Shown: positions 22,801 to 36,500, counted from the stretch's first letter. The stretch is DNA of 64,000 nt from Antitrichia curtipendula (GCA_951230915.1 OX579636.1:33663567-33727566); one strand, 5' to 3'. Made by a program: numbers and translations. The notes: generated from the sequence alone by a model not told the origin.

Positions 22801-24050
22801 ATTCCTATGTTATAGGTACCTATATTATAGGATCCTTCCATGACTATAGGATATTTATATTATAGGTGTCTATGTTGTAGGTACCTATGTTAACCCCTAA
22901 AGTTTCTTGATTGTGTTATTATCAAAAACGCTCAAAAATTGTCATTTTTAATACAAGTACCAATATTTGGACATATGTAACCGTAGAATCTTGTAGTATG
23001 CTAGATTGAAAAGATGTGGAAAAAATTTCAGAAATTTTCACCGTGTAGATTGCAAGATATTAGTGTCTGAAGTGACAAAAATTCTTTTTTGGTCCTTGCG
23101 AAAAACCGGGCAACTGCACTTCACAAAGTCACATTCGTATGAAAAAATGTACAAAATGGTTGTAAAATGATTGTGCTTATTTGGATTCATTCTTCAAGTC
23201 AAGTTGGCTACATGCTTGAAAATTTTCAGATCATTTGGAGTTGTACAACATATAGGAAAAAAATAATAAGTAGAAAAATGTAGTGAATGATTTAAAATAC
23301 AAAATTGTTAACAATTCATTTATGGAATTGAAAAATGCCAATCCCAATGGTTACAATGTTGTAATAAACAATCTACATCCTATGTTTTTATTTTTTTTCC
23401 AAAAATGTTGAAAATTGAGTAAAATAAAGGACTTCAAAGTTTATTTTAGAGTAGAGAAATCCATAACTGCCCGCAAACTAAAACTCCTCATAGCTTTCAT
23501 CTCATTCATCAAAATGGAATGATTTACAGCTTTCTATATCTACATAAATCTAAACAATCAATTTTCAAATTTTTATTTTAGAAGAAAATGATTTTTTCAG
23601 ATCTGCCCGGATTGCCCAAGCTGAGAAACAAACCACATATTAGGCCATAACTTTTGACTCACATTTCCAAATGTCCTGAATTTTAATGCTTATGAAAGAT
23701 ATTCCTCATCCACACCTCCTATTAGAATTTGGGCAAAAAAAACATGGAAATCTCTAAATACACGTACTTGCCCAAAATTTCCATATTACCAAAAGACGAA
23801 GTTTGGTCCTCTAAGGGTTAGAAGCATCTTCGATGGTTACAAGATGTTTTATATTATAGGTGCCTAATTACATTATAGGTGTCTATGTTACAGATATCTT
23901 TCATGGCTATAGGATATTTATATTATAGGTATCTAGTTATAAACACCTTCCATGATTATAGGGGACTTATGTTATAAATATGTATGTTACAAACACCTTC
24001 AACAATTGTAAAGTACCTACATACACCTAGGCTCACATGCTGGCGCTGCT
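22801..24050. mobile_element. second family C segment, split by a TTAA element
   Basis: TATAGGTACCTA-type units continue on both sides of the TTAA element at 22894-23817. The right end is GGCTCACATGCTGGCGCTGC near 24030, a variant of the family C terminus. Confidence 0.5.
22894..23817 (+). mobile_element. TTAA-flanked element, full length
   Basis: TTAA lies at 22890-22893 on the left, and TTAG (one change) at 23818-23821 on the right. The ends are CCCCTAAAG and CTAAGGG. At 924 bp, the interior is collinear with 8448-9385, including CCGTAGAATCTTGTAG, 'accgtgtagattgcaagat' and 'gcttatttggattcattctt'. It has no ORF. Confidence 0.85.
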
Positions 24051-24620
24051 GCTGAGGCATCTAAGAAGGCATAATACATGCCCAACATGGGGAGCACCAT
24101 TGCTTGGTTACACCATGTTATGTTATGTCCTCCCTCCCTCCCCTCGGGCTTGGTTTCCTGTGCCTGTAGGGTGGCAGATTCAAGCTCCTCAATTGACGAG
24201 CTTCCCTCAGTCGGCCTTTTCCAGGGTTCCTCCTCCCGCCTGCCCTGCCCTGCCTCGCCTCCTCATTGATCTCCTCATTAGAAAGGGAGCTCCTTTTCCC
24301 TGGCATGGCCCCTTGCAATCGGCAGCCTTAACTCACCTTGCAGTGCAGGCAGGCTCTGAGAATGATGCTCCATAAGAACGAATGAACAAAAAAAAAATTA
24401 GGGCGAGGAGGACCGCATTCTTAGAAAACCCGCGATCGATCGATCGCACCCGGCGTACGTTACCCCCATGCCATACGTCACCTCCACCTCCATGGAAATG
24501 CTTCCAATTTTGCAGTGGGAAACACTTCACGGTTTAATTTCACAATGGACATGGCGGGGGGAGAATGACCCCTCGCGGGCTTGGGTTGGAAATTAATCCA
24601 TTCCTTGTCGAAATCAAAAT
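24051..24620. other. GC-rich island, no gene assigned
   Basis: Composition rises sharply. ORFs on both strands (plus 24037-24375, minus 24118-24318 and 24333-24530) are Pro/Ala/Arg-rich and unlike any family I recognise. A perfect palindrome, GCGATCGATCGATCGC, lies at 24432-24447. Confidence 0.4.
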
Positions 24621-25570
24621 GAGAAACCTAAAACTAGCTTGAAATCAAAATTCCTATGCGCACTGAAGACGAGGAACCTAGATATTGCTTGAAATCAAAC
24701 TTTCAACGCATGCTCAAAGTGAAGAACCTAGCTAGAACTAGCTTATTGTGTGTGGGTTTATATTTTCAAGTGGAAAAACAAAACTAAAGGTCATGGAGAC
24801 AATGGAGACAATGGAGAGTTACAAGAAGAGTGACCTATGATGCGTATTCAAATTCATCATGTGGGTCTTTTCATGGGGGGCCTTTTTCTCCCGTCAATGC
24901 AACCCATAGTTCTACTAGTGTTAATTACAAGATGGGACCAATAAATGATTACAAAGATGATGGAGGAGACCCCCTAGTGGACTCTCTTTGGTCTTCATGC
25001 TAGTTTTTTTTTCCAACTACCATTGAGGCAACACACCTCAAAAGGCTGCTATTGTCGCTTCCTAGTGGCACCACTTGTGAGTCCCTTGCCTATGCCTCTT
25101 CTATTTTATTTTTAAATACACAAATCAATCCCAGGCTACTTGCGGCTTGGCTCATGTACTTCCCTTCATTGTAGTAAAGGTCTCTTTTATTTGTGTCCAA
25201 AAAATAAAATAAAATAAAATAAAATAAAAATTTGTCACACAAGCCTTAGCTGATTGAACAAAGGAGCCATCCATCCATGTTGTGGAAGATCTTCCATGCT
25301 TCCATGTGTAAGACTTTAAAGTGGTCATTCAAAGTCTACATCTTGCGACAATCATCCTTGTTTTGTGGTTGCTTCATGTCATGTGCTCTTTACCTCTCCT
25401 ATTGCGTTCTTCACCTCCCACTAGCTAATTTGGGTCCCCCGATTCCCAATGTGAATTCCAAATTTCCCAAATTCATCACTAAGGTGACAAATACATTAAA
25501 AAAATCCAATGTTTTCCCAAAGGGGTAAAACACGCAGACTTTGAATGACCCCTTTTACTTTACCATCCTG
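24621..25570. other. spacer with AAAAT microsatellite, no gene seen
   Basis: An (AAAAT)n tract of about six units lies at 25199-25230. Short ORFs at 25277-25528 show no domain. Confidence 0.5.
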
Positions 25571-25975
25571 CCTATCTAGTTGATTACCGAATATAATAAG
25601 CAAGGGTGGGGTGGGGGTCTACTCCCCGTCGTAGGCGAGCATATTATCTATCTGTTTCATAAAGGAGCTGCTGCTGCTGCTTTTTTCTGGCAAAGGTGCC
25701 TGTTGGGTTGGGTGGGTTGTGGGGAAGCCTGGCATGACCATGTGAGGGCACGCACATGGATTTGAAGTTTGTGGTTGCCGCACAGCCGACAACACGGGCA
25801 ACATCCCTCAACCCAACCCACCGGATCCGACCCAACCCCCTTGGGGCCTTGGCCACTTGGAGGAGCAAATAACCCAACTTACCACCAACGGCTTTAATTT
25901 CCACCTCAACTGACAGGCAGCTTGAAGGGAACCCCGACCGACTCCGAGGCCGGGCTGCCCTTCTCAATAACTTCG
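25571..25975. other. GC-rich island, no gene assigned
   Basis: Overlapping frames are open on both strands (plus 25580-25765; minus 25619-25967). The minus frame encodes a 107-residue basic protein with a Q-rich end derived from a GCTGCTGCTGC tract. No domain or splice-consistent continuation was found. Confidence 0.35.
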
Positions 25976-26159
25976 AAAATTAATGTGTTACGTTGCAGCA
26001 GTTTTGAATGTTGGAGTTGGACGAGTCGTGTTCACATGTTGGAAGTTGCTTCAGGACACCTCCAGTTTGTCATTTGAATTCAACCATGCACCTGTGCAAA
26101 GCGAGCACCACGGATATGAGGATCATGGAGGGAAGGTAGGAAATCCCATAAACATTTAA

Positions 26160-26720
26160 GTCCCAAAGTCCCTATGGGTCACTCTTGGGATTTTGGGTAG
26201 GCTTGTGTGATCTCAATTTTGGACATGATTTTTTAAAACTTTTTTTGAAGATAGAGATTAGATTAGCTTTGTGGGAATATAATTTTTATTTCAATCAGTG
26301 CCCGGAAGCAAAAGTTATGCCACTTTGAGTCCAAAAAGTAGTTCAAGGGGCAGCTCAAAAAAATAAAAATAAAAATTGAATTTAAAAAAAACTCAAGTAT
26401 GACATTTTTTGTCTATATCTAAAGCTTTGAATCATTCTATTTGGACTAATGATGAGAAAGTTACAAACAATCTTATTTGGGGGGCAATCTAAACATCATC
26501 TTGAAAAAAACTTGTTTTCTTCACTTTAAATGCAAATGTCTTGCAATCTACATTGTCAAAGTTCTTGAAATTTCTTCCATGCATTCCTATACTAGTCTAA
26601 TACATGATTCTATGGTTAGATATGCAATAAGAAACAATTTATAAATTTTTTTACACTTTGCAATAGAAATGGCAGTTTTGGGTGGTCTTTGATGGAAAAA
26701 AGGCCTTGGGACTTTAGGGG
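26160..26720 (-). mobile_element. TTAA-flanked element, shortened copy
   Basis: The right border is clear (GGGACTTTAGGGG, then TTAA 26721-26724). The interior carries the inverse of the family core ('ttgcaatctacattgtc', 'tacatgattctatggttaga'). The left border is placed at TTAA 26156-26159 followed by GTCCCAAAGTCC and is less certain. Confidence 0.55.
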
Positions 26721-26724
26721 TTAA

Positions 26725-27417
26725 AGTAAGCACTTCAATATGCATTTCAACTTGTTGGATATGGAGAAATCATTGAGAAATTGAGCTCAATGTGGGAAAC
26801 AAAATAAGGATGAGGAAGAATGAAAAAATTAAAAAAATCTACAAGAAATAATATTTTATTCAATATAAATGTAGATTTTTCATCTAGACCTCATTCCTGT
26901 CTCATAGCTTCATCTAAAAAGGCTACCTTTAGAACTTGTTTTTAATCAAGTGTGAGCAAAACAAGTTTGACCTAATCACATTTAAAAAAAACCCCAACAA
27001 TAGAACAAGCTATTGTTGGTTTTAGAACACCTTGCTATGCCATTGGGATAGGGGAGCCGTTTGTGGTATTCCTACTATATGTGCATGAAATAGTGAAATT
27101 AGGTTGCTCATTACTAATTCCTCGACATGCAACACTATATATTAAAATTTATATTGTTATTGTACATGAATGCACTACTTGAAAATTAGGTATTGTTGAA
27201 ATTGGACTTATAAACCTCGGTTTGTACAAATGGAAATATCTATAGAAATGTTTGTTCACTTTGATGGCTTTAGTGTAAAGCATGACTTTTGGGGGGACTA
27301 GTGTCCCTTCTGTTGGCCCCACTGCACAAGCCAATTTTTGGAGTAATGAAGTCAAAAGGTCATATTGTGATAGATTTGGCAAAATTTGCCAAAAAAAAGC
27401 CGTGGTGTAAAGTAACC
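26725..27417. other. AT-rich spacer, no gene seen
   Basis: Nothing supported beyond short unrecognised ORFs. Confidence 0.5.
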
Positions 27418-27640
27418 TTACAAAAAATATGAGGCCTCCGGAAGGCCATTAAGCCTGGACCCCGTAGTGATACTACGGAGTTTTTTTCAAAAAAAAAAAA
27501 ATTCAGAAACTGAAATTCTGACGTGGTAGAAGTTCCACGCCAGCGTGACGTCACTTTTTAATTTTTTTTTTCCGTAATATCACCCACGGGTCCCGAAAAT
27601 CAGCACTCACGGCCTTGTTGAGGCCTCATATTTTTTGTAA
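27418..27640. mobile_element. MITE with 20-bp perfect TIR, family H
   Basis: TTACAAAAAATATGAGGCCT (27418-27437) is the exact complement of 27621-27640. The 223-bp element is GC-richer near the ends and has T-rich and A-rich runs in the middle, so it could fold on itself. Related ends (CATTACAAAAAATCTCAGACC) occur at 44777. If the TA inside the first four bases is the duplicated target, it is a TA-type element. Confidence 0.75.
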
Positions 27641-29265
27641 TGCTTTCTTGGAGTAAGGCAATTCAATTATTTAGGCAACCTGACTTTTCTATTTATTATA
27701 AGGTACTAAATAGTAGCTATGGAGACATTGATGTGAAGAGGATGTTTTAACCTTGTAGCACTATAACTTCCTAATTATGGACAATGAATAAAGAAGATTC
27801 ATAGGAAGGGGGGGGGACTACAAAATTTCTCATTTATCCATACCAATGCTTGGCTTCTCTTTTGTAAGAAAATAATGTATGGTAGATTAGATGAATTTTT
27901 TGAGATTGTAATAAATAATTTATATTTAAAAGATACAAGTAAAAATATGCAAAAAAACAAGAAGTAATTTAGGTGTTGAGTGGTTAACCTTTGAAGGACA
28001 ATTTGGTTGTGAATTGGTCAAATGGAATTTGAATAGGTTCCTATGAAGTCAATTTTGAATGGTTCTTTTTAATATCAAGTGTTAATATGGACCTCCAAAG
28101 AGCAATATAATAATTTTTTTGATCAAGTATTTGGATCAAAAATTATTTTGCCATGTCAAATGTGTTGAATCCCTCTCTTGTTTTTTAAATTTGGCAAGTA
28201 ATTAAAATTAACCTCCCAAAGAATTGGACCCTCAAAGGATTTGTCAAGAAGCTTAGAAATGGAAAAGCACAAGTGAAATGACTATATTGGAAATCATATG
28301 TAATCCATGAATATTTATGTATTTTGATGATGCAAATTGTATGGATTTTTGAAAAAACAAAGATAATTTGTTTATATTTTATAGCCTGTTTTGTAGCAAC
28401 ATATAGGTATTTCAAAAAAAAGTTAGAGTACAATTCTGTAGAAATCAATACAATTGATATTATAGGATAACTACAATATACACCAATAACATTATTTTAT
28501 TTCATAGGGATCAAGGGATAGTAAAGTCTTCTAAAATTGTGGAGATGAATCATAAAATGAAATTTTGAAGAATAATTTAAATGACATCCATATTATTATA
28601 TCATTGACACTAACCAATATTCTCCAATAAAATTTAAAAATATCAATAAAAGATTGAATATTTGTAATTCTTAAAAGATTTTTTTTCCTTTAAGTTATGC
28701 ATTGAGTTCACAAATTTTTTGTTACCAATTCGAACTTCCTTCCCCATTCAAATACAATTCTATATCTCCATTCTCACCTTTGACACTTAGGACATATATG
28801 TATTCAAGTCTATTTAGAAGTTAAAGTAAATTTAGGTCAAATTCTTCATTCATTAGAGAATACTTTCAAAAGAACTTGTTTTAAGATATATGTAGGGTGG
28901 TTCAATCATGCTGCTCCAATGGTCATAATTATGTACTATGTGATTACTAGTATGAATTGATTATGGAATACCTATGACCACCATGATTGGATATGTATAA
29001 TTTATTACAAACTATTTTGAAATTACTTACTACATTATTACTTTAATCCACAAAATATGATTTCACTTCAACCTCTTCCACTCAAATTTGTCTTTCTATA
29101 ATAGAAAAATCACTAATTTGGACAAGATAAGACACATCCATCTTAAACATTTAATGCTTGAATCCATTAAAAAAGTTTAAGCCTTGTAAGAACATGGCTA
29201 TATCCAAGTCTCCTTGGGATGAAATTTGACCATCAATAAATATAGTTGCTATTTTTATACCAATA
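27641..29265. other. AT-rich spacer, no gene seen
   Basis: No gene, repeat boundary or RNA gene is recognisable. Confidence 0.5.
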
Positions 29266-29536
29266 AGGTAGGCCCCTTCCAAACCACCAATTTCTGTTGT
29301 TGTGCCTAGTTACAATTATTAAACTGGTCTTATTGGCAGGTGAAAGGAAGTTCCAACCCACCAAGAACATGGCATTTGGATACCGCGTATACAAAACTTA
29401 GGGAAGCTCAACTTTTGGGGGTAGAAGGAAGGTTCTAAAATGATTTCTTCTACATAAATATTGATTTTGGAGATGTAACCCGAGTGTCAATGACCGACAT
29501 TTTTGGGTCAGTGGTGCATTTGGGGTTTGCCCACCT
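29266..29536 (+). mobile_element. TA-flanked MITE, family D copy 2
   Basis: TA lies at 29264-29265 on the left; the right TA has decayed to TC. Ends AGGTAGGCCCCTTCC and the complement AGGTGGGCAAACCCC are inverted repeats. At 271 bp it is collinear with 1830-2102. Confidence 0.7.
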
Positions 29537-32376
29537 TCTAAACTATAAAATCCGCAATCATACAATGATCGTACATGGATTTAACTTCGCAAAAACAGTG
29601 GCAAAATACAGTCGGTTGCTTTTTGCATGCTACATACATTCCTTCCCTTTGAAAACTGACAGTCACGTAACTTATTTTTCAAGCCTGTTCCGCGACCAAT
29701 CCGTCAATCTTCCAGGCCTCTTGATCTCTGAAATACATGTCCGGCCGGCCCAATCTGCGGTATTGAGAATAGGAACTGATAAGTTCTTATGAGCCCGTAT
29801 ATTCATTTTTAATTTTAATTTTTTTAATTTTAATTTTTTTAAATTAATTTTTTTGTGAAACAATCCCATCTATATATCCATTGCGTTCCCGTCTATATAT
29901 CCATTGCGTTTGGGATACCCGCCCGCTGTCAATGTTTTTACCAGACTCAAAAAAGACAATGTCAGATCAGCATTCAACTGGAAACCATTTGTTTACACAT
30001 ATAACCTTATTTGGTCTGTTAGGAGCCTGCCAATTTCCCAACTTCCACCACAGCAGCTTGTCGAGTGTAAGGAAAGCGTAACTGAACTGAAAGCCAAATA
30101 TTCTCAGTCCTTCTGCAAAATGTCCTCGCGAGACTATTCATTTTTTTGTAAAATAAAAACCAATAATGCCTGCTCCTGGCTGAGTGTGGCTGGCAAAGCT
30201 CAGTCGATTTGCTCCTGGACGGGCACGAGTTTCCCCATGTGAAGGCTAGGGCATTAAATTATATTATATTAATCCATACGATCCTCCCCTCATGCATTGC
30301 CACTGCTGGGTGGTGATTTCTCAGTGCAGGAGATTTTTTAATAAAAGAAAGGAAAAAAAGAAAAAAAGAAAAAGAAAAAGAAAAAGAAAAAGAAAAAACA
30401 TAACAAGAAGCACAGCTGCACTGGGAACAACTTACTGCAGAAGTGGCGTACTTGTCTTGTCGCCCCCGCCATGCAGATGAAGTTGTGAGTTTCACAGCTG
30501 CAGTACAGGCACAATGAAAGTGCACATATATATAAATATATAAATAAGTTTTAAGTGCCCCCCGGACTGCTTTTCCAAGTATTATTTTTGTTCAGTTTGA
30601 TTGCCTTTCGCCCTGCGTCAAAGTTTCAGGCTTTGTGTGATCCGTCCAACACAGAACACTACAACAGTAATCTGTAAATCATGCGAGCGAGGGTTGACCT
30701 TGTTGTGTCTCTTGTTGTCTCATGTCAATTTTTCAACCCACTTTTCGAGAGCTGGTGGGGGAGTATCAAATTTTTATAGAATAAGAGGGAGGAGGGCTGG
30801 AGTTTTCTAGTTTTCTAGCTAGTGTTACTATTGCTTGATTGTTTGACAAAGAACAGAGTTCAAGAGCTAGAAAACAAGCGAGAAAACAAGCGAAGAAAAA
30901 CAAGTGAAGAAGAACAAGCAAAGAAGAACAAGCGAAGAGGAACAAGCTCAACATGCGAAACTTTAGGTCACTGATGTTTGGCTTCCTAAAACCAAGATCA
31001 GAACAGCTCAAAGTTGTGTTCTCATGCTGAGCTTGTTTTTTCTTGCTTTGCTTGGCCTCCAAAGTCTCAAACCCCTCGAGCTTGTCCACATAGTTACTGT
31101 GAAAATCGGCGTACATGTGTTGAGATTTTCACAGATGCAGTTAATTGGTCTGTATATATAACAGTTGGTACTTCTCTCCTGTCCTGCAAGTTTTTCTCCC
31201 TTTGGCACATGCACTGTACATTCAATGCAGTTTAATTTTTGGTTTCAAGAGGAAAACTATGTTGGCTTTGACATAACTTACAGATTAATGGATCGTTACC
31301 CCCAAAACATAAGAACGCAACTCATTCCCAAATGAGCTGATTTATAGAACGGCAAACTATCCATGTCTCTTTAAAAAATCCCTGGCACCATAGTGAACTA
31401 CGTCGTTTTTTTCATTCTGGAGATCCAAACCTCTGTCACTTCTCACCGAAAATGATCTAATGTTAGTAGCCAAGTCGGCCCTACGTTTTTGTACCTCGTG
31501 GGACTTTTTTTCAATCACCCCCAATGTTTTGTTGCTATTTCAGGAAAAGGAAAAGCAAAGTCTCTACTGATTGTGAGATTCTTTTCATTCAGCTTTCACA
31601 GCCAACATTCTTCAGGGTATTGCATGTGCCATTCTGGCTTGTGCATTCTATCAATGATATGTATGTATGTCCCTTCCTTCAGTTAGATTGTTGCTTTGAA
31701 AGCTGATTGATATTTGACTTGTACCTGATTTTCTGATAATTAATTATCTAATAATGGACTAAACTCGTTTTAATCACTGAGTGCTTTTCCCTCCCCACAG
31801 TAGTACAATTCAAGGCAGCTTCAGGGCCGCTTCATACTAAGGTAGACAAGCCTATTACCACCCTGATTTGCGATCTGACTATGTTGGAGTTAACTTCAGT
31901 GGGGTCACTTATTTTTCAAAGGTGTATGCATGTTTCACAAATCAAACCCAAGTGGAATTATAATTTTCTGATGAAAATTGAAATTTCTATGAATTGTTGA
32001 AGTTGACTGCCCTGAAATTACAAATCCGCCCATGGATTAATTTATAAAAGTCAGATCAACAACCCAAAACCGCCATAGATTGTATCTATGAGTACTTGGA
32101 TATCCACCAATCAATGGTAGACACGTTACCCAAGCTGAAATTAATGAGCTGATTTTGTCAGAAAAATAGATGAACTTAGATGAGTTTCAAGGTGGTAATG
32201 GGGCCAAAAGTAAGATGTCGGAAATAGGAAGCTGACGGGAATAGGCTGATTTACCTTATGGCCGACCAAGTCAAGAGGCCGTGGAATTGAGTGGCCAAAC
32301 TTTGTTGAGAGTCCAAAGAAATGAGCAATAAATAGTCAATAAAACATAGGAATTGGAGCCTTCGGCCAACCATATT
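29537..32376. other. mixed-composition spacer, no gene assigned
   Basis: Several ORFs of 60-116 codons overlap on both strands and none is recognisable. Simple repeats include an AAAAAG purine tract (about 30345-30400) and a degenerate 13-15 bp array of AAGAACAAGCGAAG units (about 30872-30950). Composition is closer to genic than the flanks, so an undetected spliced gene or leader cannot be excluded. Confidence 0.4.
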
Positions 32377-32537
32377 GTGAAGCCTCCAAAAGCCAAGTCC
32401 AAAGTCCAAACCTTTGGCAATGAACTCCCATGGACTCTCAACTTGGACGGCCAAAGTGTGAAGCCTCCAAAGGCCAAGCCCAAAGTCCAAATTCTTACCA
32501 ATGAATTCCCACCTATCAATCTAACGATTGAGATCTT
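32377..32537. repeat. 81-bp tandem repeat, two units
   Basis: GTGAAGCCTCCAAAAGCCAA at 32377 recurs with two changes at 32458, and the similarity continues through 'aaagtccaaa' and 'caatgaa(c/t)tcccac'. The two units are diverged. Confidence 0.7.
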
Positions 32538-32760
32538 ATCATAAGTTGACAGACTCTCGGCCATAGTTTGGGTCTCCATTTTTGCTCGACCCAAACTTCC
32601 TTTGAGAGTCCGCCACCATATAGGCAATTTATTGCCACATAGGTAGTTGGAGGGTGATGGTCTTTGGACTTGTGCCTTCTAGTGTGAAGGTTCAAGAGGC
32701 CAAAATTTGGGTTTCTTGAAATTTGATTGATGGAAACCCATGGCCTCAAAATTATCCTGA

Positions 32761-32931
32761 ATGACAGGTAGGACTTTGAAATATACCTATTAGGTAGACC
32801 AGCCAAGGAATGTTAAATTTTTTTTTTTATGAATCCTAATTTGAGTATGACAGGTAGGACTTTGAAATATACCTATTAGGTAGACCAGCCAAGGAATGTT
32901 AAATTTTTTTTTTATGAATCCTAATTTGAGT
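32761..32931. repeat. near-identical 86-bp tandem duplication
   Basis: Positions 32761-32846 and 32847-32931 are the same sequence except for one T in a T-run (11 vs 10). Such identity implies a recent duplication or an assembly artefact. Confidence 0.9.
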
Positions 32932-33528
32932 TTGAATGTGGACGTGATAAAGAGATTGGAGCTTGTTTTTTTACCTCACTTGGCATTTTGAATTTCTATT
33001 GGGTAGTACCAGATGATGGAATTGTGAATTGACAACCAAACATACATCCTGTGACTGACTGCCAGAAAGAACCAGATGGGAACTGTGCACCTTTTTTGGA
33101 ATGATCATCAACAAAGGTGATTTGGTTTGTCACAAATATTAGTTAAAAATAATGAGGAAATTTCAAGAGGGTGGCACATTTTCAAGTGCTCATTGGTAAC
33201 CTCAGATGTAGTCTATACCAGTCCTAGTTTTGAGAGCTTCATTTATGCACTTGAAATGTCACTTATTTTGACATTCTGAAAGAAACCTGCCAGTTTTAAG
33301 TACTATGACCATGTGAGAAATGTACACATTGCACTTCTTTTTGGTTTAATTTGCCCCCCCCGACAGTTTTTAGATTGTCACTTTTGGAGGTCGTCTAACT
33401 TCAATATTATTATCGCATCAATTCCAAACCAGTGGCCTTCCAAATCTAAACATTGAGTGACGATTCTTCACAAGTTTGGCCAAGACAATTCAAAGAATAA
33501 TAATAATTTTGAAGGCTGTTTAATTTAA
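32932..33528. other. 3' flank of the carboxypeptidase gene
   Basis: This lies directly downstream of the minus-strand stop at 33529. It probably contains the 3' untranslated region. No canonical AATAAA was found close to the stop. Confidence 0.4.
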
Positions 33529-36500
33529 TTAAGGTCTGGCTGGGTACACAAAGGCCTGCAGGGGTTCTCCTTTGAGGAAGCTCCGGAAAAGGGCCAAAGC
33601 TCGCTTGGGCTGGTCAGCAGGGACAAGATGACCCGCAGCTCGAACTGTTGCAAACGTGAAATTCTTCTCATAGATTTGGGCATAGCCAGAAACCTACAAA
33701 CACAATTCAAACGAGTCCATAAATTTTGAATTCATGATTCAATTCACAGCCAAAGCAAACCCTGGAACTGATAGCAGATAGAATTTATATGTCATTCACA
33801 AAGCTAATTGATTGATTAATTAACTGAATTATGCATTGAACGCTGCTGTGCTGAATTAAAATAAAATTGAAGCTTCAAATGAACTGAATTGCAAGCCATG
33901 AACTTCAATTTGCCGTTAACTAGTTACCTGTCCACCTCCGGTGGTGAATTCTCGGGGACCTCCTTCCACCCAAGGGTACCAGGGCTTCGTCACCGGAAGT
34001 CCCAGCTGGCTGATCCACGCACGGGTGCCTGTTGTGGGTACTCTTCCATCGAAATCCCCACTGCAGGCCACCAATTAATTATTTAAACAACCTTACTGAA
34101 ACCCTGAATCTTTTGTAGTCAGAATTTTTGCAAATCTTTTACTTGAATCTCTGTACACATACATTACCAGGAGTATGAAATCGTTGCAACGTTTGAAAAT
34201 AACCAACACCCAGTTGCATCCATAAGAAACACAGTAGTTGATTTCTTGAGTTTGCTACATCTAGATTTAAAACGGACTCAAGAGTGCTCCCAAATGTTGA
34301 ATGAACATGTGCAAGAATGAATCATGCGTTAATGAAACATCCAGAGGTGTTGATGATACCAAGGACGGTGCGACACTGTCCACTTCATGTGATAGGATAG
34401 ACTTTATATATATCAATTTCTCAAGATTCGTTGCAACGGTAGCTAGGTTGTCTTTTAAAACATTCCAGCATCAATTTTACTTCATATATATGAGAAGATA
34501 TTCGGACATGGCAGCCCTCTTCAAAGACTCTAGAATATGAATCACTTGCGTACACCATCAGAGCGCTTCTTAAAGGGTTTAATTTTCAGCAAGTTCAGTT
34601 AATTAATTCTGATTTTTATTCTTGCTTTCTTTATCAGTCACCAACGAATTATTTTCTAGAAAAACAAAACAAAATGGGATGCTGAAGTCAGATCGCTTGG
34701 ACCGTACCTGTAAACCATGATTCGCAGTCCCGTTTGGAGCAGTTGTCGATACACTGGAATCATGGAGGTGAGTATATCTGAGACCTTGTATTTGTTGAAC
34801 ACAGTATTGCTGAGATCAACATCAGTTCATATCTTCCGTTAGTTAGGATGAAAGTAATTGGACCTCTCGATCGGAGCTTCTTACAAGAATGATGCGGCTA
34901 ATCGGAGCTAGCAATCAACTCCCTGGCTACTTGGAAGATCGAATTCAAATATCATGAAGTTAGGTACAAGTCTGAATTCTGTGAATACAAAGTAACTAAG
35001 GCCATTGTAAGTGATTACCGTAAAAGCTTGCTTGAAATTCATGAATCAACCAACACTGACAGTCATGCTTGAGGTCCTGATTGAAGCGTTACCTGCATTC
35101 TGTCCATTCAATGGTGGTCGGAACGTGAAGGGCTCGTTTGACAGCTACGTTGTTCAAATAGGAAGTGACGTAGTCCAGACATGGGTCGATTGCCGCTGAT
35201 GCTGGATAACTCGGAATTTGCTGTGCTTCGGAAATCAGAAATTCAACAATAAATTAGGGACACATTAATTTGTTGATAGGATGGGTTTCAGAGCGCCAGA
35301 AGTTAGAGCTCAGAAACCTGAAAAAAAATAATACTTTCAAATGCTTGGATCTTTAAAAAGTAGGCCAGACTTTCTAATGCTCATCTGGGTTTGGAGGTGA
35401 CCATCTGAAACATTGAGCTCTGTAATCTAAGGCAGGGTAATTATCGATATGAGGTTCAGCTGGCATCTCAAAATTAAAGGGCTCAAGTTTTCAGTCAAGG
35501 GACTGGTTGCGTTCCCCGACTGGTTCCCATCTGTCAGCCATTACTATGCCCACCAAGTTTGTGAAATTCTGCCATTTTAATGAAATATACCCTACGCGAT
35601 TGGCATTCTCTACCGAATAATTAATGAAAGTTGTAAAATAAGCTAGAAAGATTAATTTTTTTCATACAATTTTAATTTTTTAAATAATAATAATAATAAT
35701 AATAATCCACAAATTCTTGCATCTGTTATTAGAATTACTTTTTGAACGGCAGATGGACTCACATATTTTCCTGCAATCTGCCATTCAACAAATCTCTCTA
35801 AGAAATGCTACCTTTAACCCTTGAACGCCCTCAATCCTTTTCTGTTTCTTTTTAATTAATAGTTTTGGTTCTATCATAATTCTATCATACTTTTTACCTC
35901 TATTTCATCGAATTGGTCATAATTTTTAAAATAATGAAATTTAATAATTCAATCATTGCTGCATTAATTTGGCTGAATGCTAAGTTCGACCAGTCGGAAC
36001 GAAAGCTCCCCTCCCAAGCTCTTTGACTGGTCTTCATCCCGAAGACGGACTGGCTTCGATTCGTTACTTTCCAGCCCTCCCTGTTTGACCTTGTTTGCCC
36101 TCACTTGCTGAATTTGCAGCTAGCTAGCTTACTTGATTCATCCGTCCCTGCACACTGGAGACATTGGTGAACGGCAGATTGCAGGAAGGTCCGTAGATGT
36201 TGTACACGTTCAGTCCCGACAGGTCCACCATGTACAACACCAGCGTGGCATTGTTGCACGCAGCACTCGTGTTGGGCACATCGATGGGGAACTCATGTGC
36301 GAAGTCGCAATTCTCGATCAAAGCTTGGTAGGTCTCATCCGAGATCAGGGAGTGCGAGTGGAAGTAGTCGATGGAGCCTTTGTTGTCGTAGTAGGCGTCG
36401 CTCCACGCATTCCCGACCTGCAGTAATGAAACACGAAACGAAAGGAAATGGAAAGTTAAATCCGATATATCCGTAGTTTAGTGAACTGATCGATCGTACC

